64,000 bases of DNA from MGBC163016 sp964462135. GTDB taxonomy: Bacteria; Actinomycetota; Coriobacteriia; Coriobacteriales; Eggerthellaceae. The notes beneath the pieces were generated by a model. The model saw only the letters and a list, made by a program, of their open reading frames with translations, did no database searches and was not told where the DNA came from. A program made the position numbers and the translations under genes. Of this stretch, positions 35,899-42,930 are shown in pieces; within the stretch, counting starts at the first letter, position 1, and each line of letters opens with the position of its first letter. Where the stretch lies: positions 124,001 through 188,000 of the forward strand of contig CAYWWK010000001.1 of the NCBI GenBank assembly GCA_964462135.1, written 5' to 3'.

Positions 35899-36675
35899 CG
35901 TCCCATCTTCTTCGGCATGCTCTGATGGGCAGAGGGGCTTCGTGGCCACATGCACGCATGCGATGCCTCCCGTGCAGTCAAACCATGCGACGTCTGAGAA
36001 TCCCGCCTCTTCCATCATGGCCTTGATACCCGCCTGATCAGGGAAGGCTTTGATGGAACGCGCCAGATATCTGAATCCGCTGGCATCTCCGGTGATCACC
36101 TTGCCCCAGAGGGGGATGATGCCCTTCAGATAGACATGGTATGCCGCCCGCCATGCTGGATGGGGTGGGGTGGAGAAATCGAGGCAGGTGAAGCTGCCGC
36201 CCGGCTTCAAGACGCGTGCCACCTCGGCGAGCGCCTGTTCACGCTGGGGCATGTTGCGCAGGCCGTAGGCCATGGTGACAGCATCGAAGGAGCCGTCCTC
36301 AAAGGGAAGCTCCTGGCCATCGGCAACCATGAAGTCCATATCGACTCCGCTCCCGCGACCCTCCCTCCGATGCGCCTTCGCAATGGCAAGCATCTCTTCC
36401 ACCAAGTCGGTGCAGACCACCTTGCTGGGGCGGAACTTCTCGGCAATGGCGAAGGAGATGTCTCCCGTGCCGCCTGCCACATCCAAGACCACGTCAGTGC
36501 GTTCGATGTCAGCCACGTCGCAGAGCTTCTCTATCCAGGACCGATAGGCTCCGAAGCTGGAACAGGCATTGAACAGTTCGTATCTCTGGGCGATGGAGGA
36601 GAAGATGCTGCGCACCCGCATGGTTGAGAGGTTGGAAGGAGCACGCTGCCCGGTGGCTGTGTCGATACTGGTCAT
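35884..36675 (-). CDS. menG: Demethylmenaquinone/ubiquinone methyltransferase (MenG/UbiE)
   Basis: A 263-residue SAM-dependent class I methyltransferase. Motif I is VVLDVAGGTGDISF, and MAYGLRNMPQREQALAEVARVLKPGG and LDFSTPPHP are typical of UbiE/MenG, which adds the ring methyl in menaquinone synthesis. The first in-frame ATG would give 290 residues; the ATG at 36675 gives the family start, though its ribosome-binding site is weak. It is divergent from the amidohydrolase gene and convergent with the t6A fusion gene. Menaquinone would serve anaerobic respiration or hydrogenase electron flow. Confidence 0.87.
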   Translation of the reverse strand: MTSIDTATGQRAPSNLSTMRVRSIFSSIAQRYELFNACSSFGAYRSWIEKLCDVADIERTDVVLDVAGGTGDISFAIAEKFRPSKVVCTDLVEEMLAIAKAHRREGRGSGVDMDFMVADGQELPFEDGSFDAVTMAYGLRNMPQREQALAEVARVLKPGGSFTCLDFSTPPHPAWRAAYHVYLKGIIPLWGKVITGDASGFRYLARSIKAFPDQAGIKAMMEEAGFSDVAWFDCTGGIACVHVATKPLCPSEHAEEDGTLVGL

Positions 36676-36778
36676 GGCCGCAGTATAACCCCTGCCCTGT
36701 CTGATAGAATGCCAGTTTGAAAAATACCGCGTCGCGCTTCGGCGGACGCATTCCACGTGCTATGCGAGCGAGGCCGAG

Positions 36779-38137
36779 ATGATACTCAGTGCGAAATACG
36801 TTTTCCCCATCACAGCAGAACCCATAGCGGGCGGAGCGGTGCGCATCAAGGATGAGCGGATAGCGGATGTGGGGGATATGGCAACCCTGGTCCAGCGCTA
36901 CCCTGATGAGGAGATCAGGGATTTCGGCATGGCAGCCATCATGCCGGGATTCGTTGACCTGCATACGCGGTTGGAGAAGACGGTGCTGCGTGGGCTGGTG
37001 GCCGATCAGCCCTATGCGAAGTGGATCCTCTCGGTGATCGAGAAGTCAACGCGCATGGAGAATGCGGACTGGTACGACTCTGCCGTGGTGGGCGGATTGG
37101 ACGCCTTGTCAAGCGGCATCACCACGGTGGGAGACATCTCCTCTTCCGGTGCGGTGCTCAAGGCCGCCTTGGCCTTGGGATTGCGTTCGGTGATCTATCG
37201 CGAAGTGGGTGCGATGGACAAGATGCGCGTGGACTACGCCATGCATTCGGCCAAGAAGGACATCCAGCTTTGGCGTGAGAAGACGCAGGGCACCAACGTG
37301 CGCATCGGCATCGCGCCAGCAGCCATCTACGCGAACCACCCGCAGGTCTTCGGGCGGGTGTCTGCGCTTGCCACCGAGGAGGACCTGCCCGTTGCCATCC
37401 GACTGGCAGGCAGCCGTGAGGAATTCAACTTCGTGATGCGGGGCTCATCCATGTTCGCGGTGGACAACATGGATGTGGAGACGCGCGGCTATGTCGAGAT
37501 CCCACCTTGGCTTCCCTTCGGCGTGACCCCCGTGCGCTATGCCCTCAACTGGGGTGCCTTCGACGCTCCCAATGTCATGGTGATCCATGCCGTGCACATC
37601 GATGACGATGACATACGCAAGCTGGTCGAGAAGGACGTCGCCATCTGCACCTGTCCTCGAGCGAATGCCCAGCTGGGCATGGGCGTTGCCCCCCTTTCCG
37701 AACTGCTTCAAGCGGGGTTGCGGATAGGCTTGGGTACTGATTCTCCTGCGGCCACCGAATCGACGGACATGCTTTCCGAGATGCGCACGGGGCTTTTGCT
37801 GCATCGGGCGCGGGACACACGCCGGTTCTTGGATGCGGCCACGGTGTTGGAGATGGCGACCATCGGGGGCGCACGGGCGCTCAAGATGGAAGACGAGATC
37901 GGTTCGCTCGAGATAGGCAAGCGAGCTGACATCATCGCCGTCGACCTGTCCAGCACCCATCAGTCCCCCGATGTCAATCCCATGTCAGCCGTGGTCAATA
38001 CCTGTTCTGTCGCCGATATCATGATGACCATGGTGAACGGCAAGACGCTGTATGAGACGAACCACTGGCATGTGGGCGTGGAGGTTGCCAAGAGCATTGC
38101 GCGCGTCATAGAGATTCGCACGAAACTGCGTTCCTGA
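36779..38137 (+). CDS. Amidohydrolase-family protein with altered metal site
   Basis: A 452-residue protein aligned by pattern with the ATZ/TRZ-MtaD-type amidohydrolases (deaminases of adenosine- or triazine-like compounds): a small N-terminal beta part, MPGFVDLHTR at 55-64, VIHAVH at 268-273, LGTDSPA at 318-324 and the C-terminal GSLEIGKRADIIAVD. Of the usual ligands, His62, His270 and Asp321 remain, but the second His of HxH is Arg64, and the HxxE site is Arg208-Leu-Ala-Gly211. The ordinary metal centre therefore looks broken, and the protein may be a non-catalytic or changed-function member. Weak GAGG precedes the ATG. It is divergent from menG. Confidence 0.75.
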   Translation: MILSAKYVFPITAEPIAGGAVRIKDERIADVGDMATLVQRYPDEEIRDFGMAAIMPGFVDLHTRLEKTVLRGLVADQPYAKWILSVIEKSTRMENADWYDSAVVGGLDALSSGITTVGDISSSGAVLKAALALGLRSVIYREVGAMDKMRVDYAMHSAKKDIQLWREKTQGTNVRIGIAPAAIYANHPQVFGRVSALATEEDLPVAIRLAGSREEFNFVMRGSSMFAVDNMDVETRGYVEIPPWLPFGVTPVRYALNWGAFDAPNVMVIHAVHIDDDDIRKLVEKDVAICTCPRANAQLGMGVAPLSELLQAGLRIGLGTDSPAATESTDMLSEMRTGLLLHRARDTRRFLDAATVLEMATIGGARALKMEDEIGSLEIGKRADIIAVDLSSTHQSPDVNPMSAVVNTCSVADIMMTMVNGKTLYETNHWHVGVEVAKSIARVIEIRTKLRS

Positions 38138-38204
38138 ATCCATTCGGTGCGCGTACAATAGGCAGGCAATGCTTACCTGACGGACAAGATGAGGCAAATC
38201 GTTC

Positions 38205-38426
38205 ATGGCTAAGACCAACAAGAAGGCGAACAAGGACATACGCAATCTGACGCGCGAGCAGAAAGCCGAGCGCGCCCGTCGCAAAGCCGAGGAATTGAAG
38301 CGCGAGCAGGAGCGTCGCGAGCGCAAGAGCCTGATGCGCAAGGTGTTCACGGTGGTCGTCTGCGCCATCCTGATCTTGGCGCTGGGCATTCCCACCATGG
38401 CGCTTACCGTGCTCTCCCAGGGGTAG
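38205..38426 (+). CDS. Small single-pass membrane protein with a basic N-terminus
   Basis: A 73-residue protein. Residues 1-43 are highly charged, rich in Lys, Arg and Glu, and likely form a helix. Residues about 46-68 form one hydrophobic helix (FTVVVCAILILALGIPTMALTV). I do not recognise a family. It ends four bases before the GTG of tatA, so it is probably expressed with the Tat genes and could be an accessory membrane factor, though nothing proves this. Confidence 0.6.
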   Translation: MAKTNKKANKDIRNLTREQKAERARRKAEELKREQERRERKSLMRKVFTVVVCAILILALGIPTMALTVLSQG

Positions 38427-38429
38427 ACC

Positions 38430-38945
38430 GTGTTCGGCATTGGCGGATTCGAACTCTTCCTGATCCTGATCTTCGGGTTTCTGATCTTCGGACCAGACAA
38501 GCTTCCCCAGATCGCGAACACCCTTGGCCGTGCCATCGCCAAATTCCGCACGGCACAGGAGGAGATGTCAGGACAGCTCAAGACCCAATCGTTCATCGAC
38601 AAGGATTCAGACAATCCGTTCAAGAATCCCCTTGATGTCATAGAGAACGCGGCCTCTCAGGCCAAGGAGGGAGCCGACAAGGCTCAGGCGAAGGCCGAGC
38701 AGGTGACCACGAAGGTGGTGGAGCACACGGAAAGCTTTGCTGAGCGCAAGGCGCGCTACGACCAGGAACGTCGCGAGCGGAAAGAGGCGGAGGCCAAGGC
38801 ACGTGCGCAACAAGAGGCAAGCGCGTCTGCAGCGAAAGACAATCCTCGGGGAGATGTGCCGAAGAAGGAGGCCGTTGCCGCCAGTGACGAGATGTCCTCC
38901 GATGACACTCAAGAACAAAGCGCTTCTGGGGAGGTGTCGGAGTAA
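38430..38945 (+). CDS. tatA: Sec-independent translocase subunit TatA/TatB
   Basis: A 171-residue protein with the TatA/B hallmark: a short N-terminal membrane helix (about 5-21, GGFELFLILIFGFLIFGPDK) followed by the FG-hinge and PDKLPQIANTLGRAIAKFR amphipathic helix, then a long charged Ala/Glu/Lys tail. It cooperates with TatC in exporting folded proteins such as hydrogenases. The tail length is closer to TatB, but hinge and order do not decide between TatA and TatB. The GTG start is four bases from the previous gene's stop and the stop abuts the tatC ATG. Confidence 0.9.
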   Translation: MFGIGGFELFLILIFGFLIFGPDKLPQIANTLGRAIAKFRTAQEEMSGQLKTQSFIDKDSDNPFKNPLDVIENAASQAKEGADKAQAKAEQVTTKVVEHTESFAERKARYDQERRERKEAEAKARAQQEASASAAKDNPRGDVPKKEAVAASDEMSSDDTQEQSASGEVSE

Positions 38946-39743
38946 ATGCCCATCGGTCCTGCTCGGATGCCCCTGTTCGACCATTTGGGTGAGCTTCGGA
39001 TGCGGCTCGTCCGCATCGTCGCATGCCTTGCCGTGGCGGTCTGCGTCTTCTATCTGGCGGCCCCGCAGATGGGGCAGTTCTTGCTGATTCCCATTGCGGA
39101 GTTCCTGCCGTTCGATGCCGAAACGGGGTATGTCGACCTGGTTGCCCTCGATCCCTTCGAAGCCTTCGCCGTGCGCTTCGAGATAGCCTTCTTCTTCAGT
39201 GTGGTGGCCACATCCCCGGTCATTCTCTGGCAGTTGCTGGCCTTTTTCCTACCAGCGCTGAAGCCCAAGGAGCGCAAGTGGTTCATCCCCACTTTCGTCG
39301 TGGGGGTCATCCTGTTCGTGCTGGGGGTCATCTTCTGCTATGCCGTCATCCTGAATGCGGCTTTCCAATGGCTCACTGACCAGGCGATGGGGCTTGGGTA
39401 CGTTGAGCCTCGTATGAACTCCTACATCGACATCATCATCAAGTTCGAGATAGCGTTCGGGTTCGCCTTCGAGCTGCCCTTGGTCATCTTCTACCTGGTC
39501 ATCTTCGACGTCATTCCCTACAAGAAGCTGCGGGAAAGCTGGAGGGTGGTCTACATCGTGCTCATGGTGCTGTGCGCGGTCATCACCCCTGATGCCTCCC
39601 CGGTCACCATGCTGCTTCTGTTCGCCGCCCTCATTGCCCTGTATGAGCTGAGCCTGCTTCTGGCCCGTATCGTCTTGGCCAAGCGCATCAAGCGACAGAG
39701 CGATGAGCTTGCCGCTGATGAGGATGATGTTGCCCATGCATGA
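38946..39743 (+). CDS. tatC: Sec-independent translocase subunit TatC
   Basis: A 265-residue inner-membrane protein with six predicted helices, the receptor for twin-arginine signal peptides. The N-terminal FDHLGELRMRLVRI motif, the DPFEAFAVRFEIAFFF first-loop region and PDASPVTMLLLFAALIALYELSLL near the end are family signatures. It begins directly at the tatA stop and its last 8 bases overlap the hypA start, tying export of folded enzymes to hydrogenase maturation in one operon. Confidence 0.95.
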   Translation: MPIGPARMPLFDHLGELRMRLVRIVACLAVAVCVFYLAAPQMGQFLLIPIAEFLPFDAETGYVDLVALDPFEAFAVRFEIAFFFSVVATSPVILWQLLAFFLPALKPKERKWFIPTFVVGVILFVLGVIFCYAVILNAAFQWLTDQAMGLGYVEPRMNSYIDIIIKFEIAFGFAFELPLVIFYLVIFDVIPYKKLRESWRVVYIVLMVLCAVITPDASPVTMLLLFAALIALYELSLLLARIVLAKRIKRQSDELAADEDDVAHA

Positions 39744-40104
39744 GCTGGGCATCATGACCGGAGTCATCGACTCTGCGCGATCAGCGGCAATGGATGCGGG
39801 GGCCGACAAGCTTCTGTCCATCACGCTTTCGGTGGGCGAGATGACCGAGGCCATCGAGGATGCGCTCCAGTTCGCCTTCGAGGCGCTGTGCGAAGATGAT
39901 CCCTTCCTTGCGGGAGCAACCCTTGAGGTGAACATGGTTCGCCCGAAGAGCCGCTGCCTTGAATGCGGTAACGTCTATGAGCATGACCGCTTCCATATGT
40001 TCTGCCCTTCCTGTGACAGCTTCGCAACCGAGCTTATCGCGGGACGCGAGCTCCAGATCGATTCCATTGAGGTGGACTTGCCTGACGACGAGGAGGATGC
40101 CTGA
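39736..40104 (+). CDS. hypA: Hydrogenase maturation nickel metallochaperone HypA
   Basis: A 122-residue protein delivering nickel to [NiFe]-hydrogenase precursors. The start MHELGIM carries His2, the nickel-binding residue, and fixes the ATG at 39736. The zinc-binding domain is CLECG followed by CPSCD (about residues 75-97). It overlaps the end of tatC by 8 bp and the hypB start by one base (TGATG). The presence of hypA and hypB implies a nickel hydrogenase elsewhere in the genome. Confidence 0.93.
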   Translation: MHELGIMTGVIDSARSAAMDAGADKLLSITLSVGEMTEAIEDALQFAFEALCEDDPFLAGATLEVNMVRPKSRCLECGNVYEHDRFHMFCPSCDSFATELIAGRELQIDSIEVDLPDDEEDA

Positions 40105-40766
40105 TGAGCAAGCATATCGATATGAAACAGCCCATTCTGGACAAGAATGACTCCATTGCCCGTGAGCTGAGGCAGCGTTTCGCTGAAAGCGGTGTGTTCG
40201 TGCTTGATCTTCTGGCAAGCCCCGGGTCAGGCAAGACCTCTACCATCCTGGCCACCATCGATGCGCTGCGGGATGAATTCAACATCGCGGTCATCGAAGG
40301 GGATATCGCAAGCTCCGTTGATGCCGAGAAGATCAAGGCCCAGGGAACGGCGGCAGTGCAGATCAACACCGGCGGCGCCTGCCATCTTGAAAGCGCCATG
40401 ATCCGCCGAGCCGTGGACGTGCTTGATCTGGACAGGCTTGATCTGATCATCATCGAGAACGTGGGCAACTTGGTCTGTCCCACTGATTTCGATTTGGGCG
40501 AGAACATGAAGGCCATGATCCTCTCAGTGCCCGAGGGCCATGACAAGCCACTCAAATATCCCGGTGTGTTCCAGGTGTCTGACGCGGTGCTGCTGAACAA
40601 GGCGGATACCATGCCCGTCTTCGATTTCGATGAAGAGGCATTCAACGCATCGGTCAAGCAACTCAACCCGCAGGCCCCTATCTTCAAGATGTCGGCCACG
40701 AAAGGGGACGGGGTCAGCGCGTGGGCGGAATGGCTTGCCGGAAATATCAGGAATGCGCAGGCCTAG
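40104..40766 (+). CDS. hypB: Hydrogenase nickel-incorporation GTPase HypB
   Basis: A 220-residue SIMIBI-class GTPase acting with HypA in nickel insertion. P-loop ASPGSGKTS (about 39-47), the IEGDIASSVDAEKI switch, TGGACHLE with the metal-binding Cys-His pair, IIENVGNLVCP, and LLNKAD for guanine binding are all present. It lacks the His-rich nickel-storage stretch of some HypBs and the N-terminal CxxCGC site of the E. coli type. The start overlaps the hypA stop. Confidence 0.94.
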   Translation: MSKHIDMKQPILDKNDSIARELRQRFAESGVFVLDLLASPGSGKTSTILATIDALRDEFNIAVIEGDIASSVDAEKIKAQGTAAVQINTGGACHLESAMIRRAVDVLDLDRLDLIIIENVGNLVCPTDFDLGENMKAMILSVPEGHDKPLKYPGVFQVSDAVLLNKADTMPVFDFDEEAFNASVKQLNPQAPIFKMSATKGDGVSAWAEWLAGNIRNAQA

Positions 40767-40771
40767 CATCC

Positions 40772-41575
40772 ATGGACAGACTGGATATGCCCCACGTGCT
40801 TGATAGTATCTGTGCGCAGACGAAGGCATTCGTGCACGGGGCGGGATTCCAGGATGTGCTCATCGGGCTTTCGGGTGGTCTTGACTCCAGCGTGGTTGCT
40901 GCGCTTGCCTGTCAGGCGTTGGGGCGCGAACACGTCCATGGCATTCTCATGCCAAGCCCGTACACTTCAACGGACTCCCTTGAAGATGCGTCTGGCCTGG
41001 CAGCGAATCTGGGCATTGACGCACCGGTGTTTCCCATCACTGACCTTCTTGCCACCTTCGCCTCTTCGTATGAGTCCTGTCTGGATGAGACTTTGCAGGG
41101 CCTTGCGGCCGAGAACACGCAAGCGCGTCTGCGCATGTGCATCCTCATGGCAATCTCGAATGGGCGTGGATGGCTGGTGCTCAATACGGGCAACCGGTCG
41201 GAGGCGGCCATGGGGTATTCCACACTCTATGGGGATACTGCAGGTGCCTTCGCTCCCATCGGAGGCCTCTACAAGACAGAGGTCTTCGCTTTGGCCGCCC
41301 TTCTGAATGAGCAGGCCTTGGCATCAGGGTGCACACCTCCCATTCCACAGCGGGTGTTGACGAAGCCTCCCTCTGCTGAGCTTTCGGAAGGGCAGACGGA
41401 TGAGGCATCTCTGGGGATATCCTATGAGCAGCTTGATGAGTTGCTCTTCCAGATGGTGGATGGGGAAGTGCCGCCCCAGAACATCTCAGATGAGGCCCAG
41501 ATGATCTGGGAGAGGTACGAGAGAAACGCATTCAAGCGGTCGCTTGAGCCGCCTTTTGCAAAGGTCAGCAGATAG
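40772..41575 (+). CDS. nadE: NH3-dependent NAD+ synthetase
   Basis: A 267-residue N-type ATP pyrophosphatase making NAD+ from deamido-NAD+, ATP and ammonia. The P-loop IGLSGGLDSSVVAALA (about 31-46), LNTGNRSEAAMGYST and FAPIGGLYKTEVFALA are diagnostic. There is no N-terminal glutaminase domain, so free ammonia is the expected nitrogen donor. The ATG at 40772 lies six bases after hypB; its ribosome-binding site is weak, and an ATG 15 bases later is an alternative. Confidence 0.92.
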   Translation: MDRLDMPHVLDSICAQTKAFVHGAGFQDVLIGLSGGLDSSVVAALACQALGREHVHGILMPSPYTSTDSLEDASGLAANLGIDAPVFPITDLLATFASSYESCLDETLQGLAAENTQARLRMCILMAISNGRGWLVLNTGNRSEAAMGYSTLYGDTAGAFAPIGGLYKTEVFALAALLNEQALASGCTPPIPQRVLTKPPSAELSEGQTDEASLGISYEQLDELLFQMVDGEVPPQNISDEAQMIWERYERNAFKRSLEPPFAKVSR

Positions 41576-41588
41576 ACAAGGAGCACAC

Positions 41589-42389
41589 ATGAAAGCAGTC
41601 ATTCCTGCCGCCGGACTGGGGACCCGCTTCCTTCCTGCCACGAAGGCCGTTCCCAAAGAGATGCTGCTCGTGGGGGATAGGCCTGCCATCCAGTACGTGG
41701 TGGAAGAGGGCCTGGCCTCCAAGGCCGATGGGGTCATCATCGTGAACTCCCATGGCAAGCAGGCCATCGAGGATCACTTCTCCCCTGATCCCGATCTGGT
41801 GTCGCTTCTGCGCGAACGCGGGAAGGATGCCTATGCCGATGCGGTGGAATATGTGGGGAACCTGCCCGTGAGCTTCGTATATCAAGACCAAGCGCTCGGC
41901 TTGGGTCATGCGGTTCTCTGTGCGGCGCAGGAGACGGCTGATGAGTCGTTCTATGTATTGCTGGGCGATGTCTTGGTGCCGGACAACCAGATGCTGCCCG
42001 CCATGCAGGCGGTTTCCGATGCCCATGGGGGTGCCTCAGTCATCGCGGTCATGCCTGTGCCGGATGAAGAGGTGGACCGCTTCGGCATCATCGCTGGGGA
42101 AGAAGTGGAGCCGGGGGTGTGGAAGGTGGATGAGCTTGTCGAGAAGCCGCCGCTGTCAGAGGCTCCCACCAACCTTGCTGTCTTTGGACGCTATCTGCTG
42201 ACACCGCGGGTCATGGAATTGCTGCGCGATGTGAAACCGGGAGTGGGCGGCGAGATACAGCTCACCGATGCTCTGGATGCGCTTTTGCGTGAAGAGGAGA
42301 TGTATGCGTTGGTGGTCAGTCCTGAGGAGGGATTCGACACCGGCACGCGTGAGAGCTGGCTTGCCACAAACAACGCCCTTGCCGGATAA
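41589..42389 (+). CDS. galU: UTP-glucose-1-phosphate uridylyltransferase
   Basis: A 266-residue nucleotidyltransferase making UDP-glucose for envelope polysaccharides and glycolipids. KAVIPAAGLGTRFLPATKAVPKEM at the N-terminus is the nucleotide-binding signature, and QDQALGLGHAVLCA, VLLGDVLVPDN and GVGGEIQLTDALDAL follow in order. AAGGAG precedes the ATG at 41589 by five bases. It is the last housekeeping gene before the rhs locus; repeat element A begins 17 bases after its stop and its hairpin may act as terminator. Confidence 0.95.
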   Translation: MKAVIPAAGLGTRFLPATKAVPKEMLLVGDRPAIQYVVEEGLASKADGVIIVNSHGKQAIEDHFSPDPDLVSLLRERGKDAYADAVEYVGNLPVSFVYQDQALGLGHAVLCAAQETADESFYVLLGDVLVPDNQMLPAMQAVSDAHGGASVIAVMPVPDEEVDRFGIIAGEEVEPGVWKVDELVEKPPLSEAPTNLAVFGRYLLTPRVMELLRDVKPGVGGEIQLTDALDALLREEEMYALVVSPEEGFDTGTRESWLATNNALAG

Positions 42390-42405
42390 GGGCTGCGTGC
42401 GCTTC

Positions 42406-42579
42406 GCTCAAAAATGTCATTGCCTGTGGTTTTGCATACCACAGGCAATCATGCATTCAAGCGCTTCGCGCTGCGACGAGGGCATGAATCTGTTTTCGTT
42501 GTAGCGTAAGACGTCACGCGACAGCGTGCGTCTTGCCCCCCCCGGACCGGAAACATCCCCTCGGGTGAGGCAGGCCGCC
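42406..42579 (+). repeat. Repeat element A, copy 1
   Basis: This copy is homologous over about 170 bp with 63029-63198 and, for its first roughly 110 bp, with the copy at 57310. It opens with CTCAAAAATGTC and then a perfect 12-bp hairpin (ATTGCCTGTGGT 42419-42430, ACCACAGGCAAT 42438-42449) with a 7-nt loop that could also terminate galU. It lies at the left edge of the rhs locus, in the same orientation as the right-edge copy. Confidence 0.8.
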
Positions 42580-42671
42580 GCTACGCGGACGACCTACGCT
42601 ACAAAGGTGGTTTAGACCCCTTCCGGGTGAGGCAGGCCGTCGCTACGCGGACGACCTACGCTACACAGGTG
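42562..42671 (+). repeat. Two direct 48-bp repeats, 62-bp period
   Basis: Near-identical units at 42562-42609 and 42624-42671 (CGGGTGAGGCAGGCCG, then CTACGCGGACGACCTACG) differ at about two positions. Similar GTGAGGCAGGCCG sequence recurs near 57483 and 63183. They fill the gene-free stretch between galU and rhs together with further imperfect palindromes; no coding region is seen at 42390-42930. Confidence 0.65.
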
Positions 42672-42888
42672 ATGCAATTCGTATCCGGCAAAGGCAAGCC
42701 GCAGGGGTGCAGGGGACGCAGGCTGAAGCCTGCGCATCGAGCCTTCGCTACGAGCCTACGTTACAAAGGTGATGCAGGGCATGCCCGGGTGGGGCATTTC
42801 CACGGGATGACGTTTAGAATCGATGATGTGACTAGCAAAGAAGTGCAAATTGTCAATAGTCACTTACGCAATGTATGCCAAATGAATA

Positions 42889-42927
42889 TATAATATCGGG
42901 ATAACTACATAATTGCTCAAGGAGTTT
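42889..42927 (+). promoter_or_regulatory. Probable rhs promoter -10 box and ribosome-binding site
   Basis: An AT-rich patch contains TATAAT (42889-42894). A -35 is not clear; TTACGC at 42864-42869 has a long 19-bp spacer. AAGGAG lies six bases before the ATG at 42931 and so fixes the start of the large rhs gene. The surrounding low GC differs from the neighbouring housekeeping genes. Confidence 0.5.
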
Positions 42928-42930
42928 CTC

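Noticed and set aside
38205..38426. Small charged membrane protein considered as a second TatA
   Set aside because: Its hydrophobic helix is C-terminal with no FG hinge or following amphipathic helix, the reverse of TatA layout.
42562..42671. Short direct repeats considered as a CRISPR array
   Set aside because: Only two units, no unique spacers of constant length and no cas genes.
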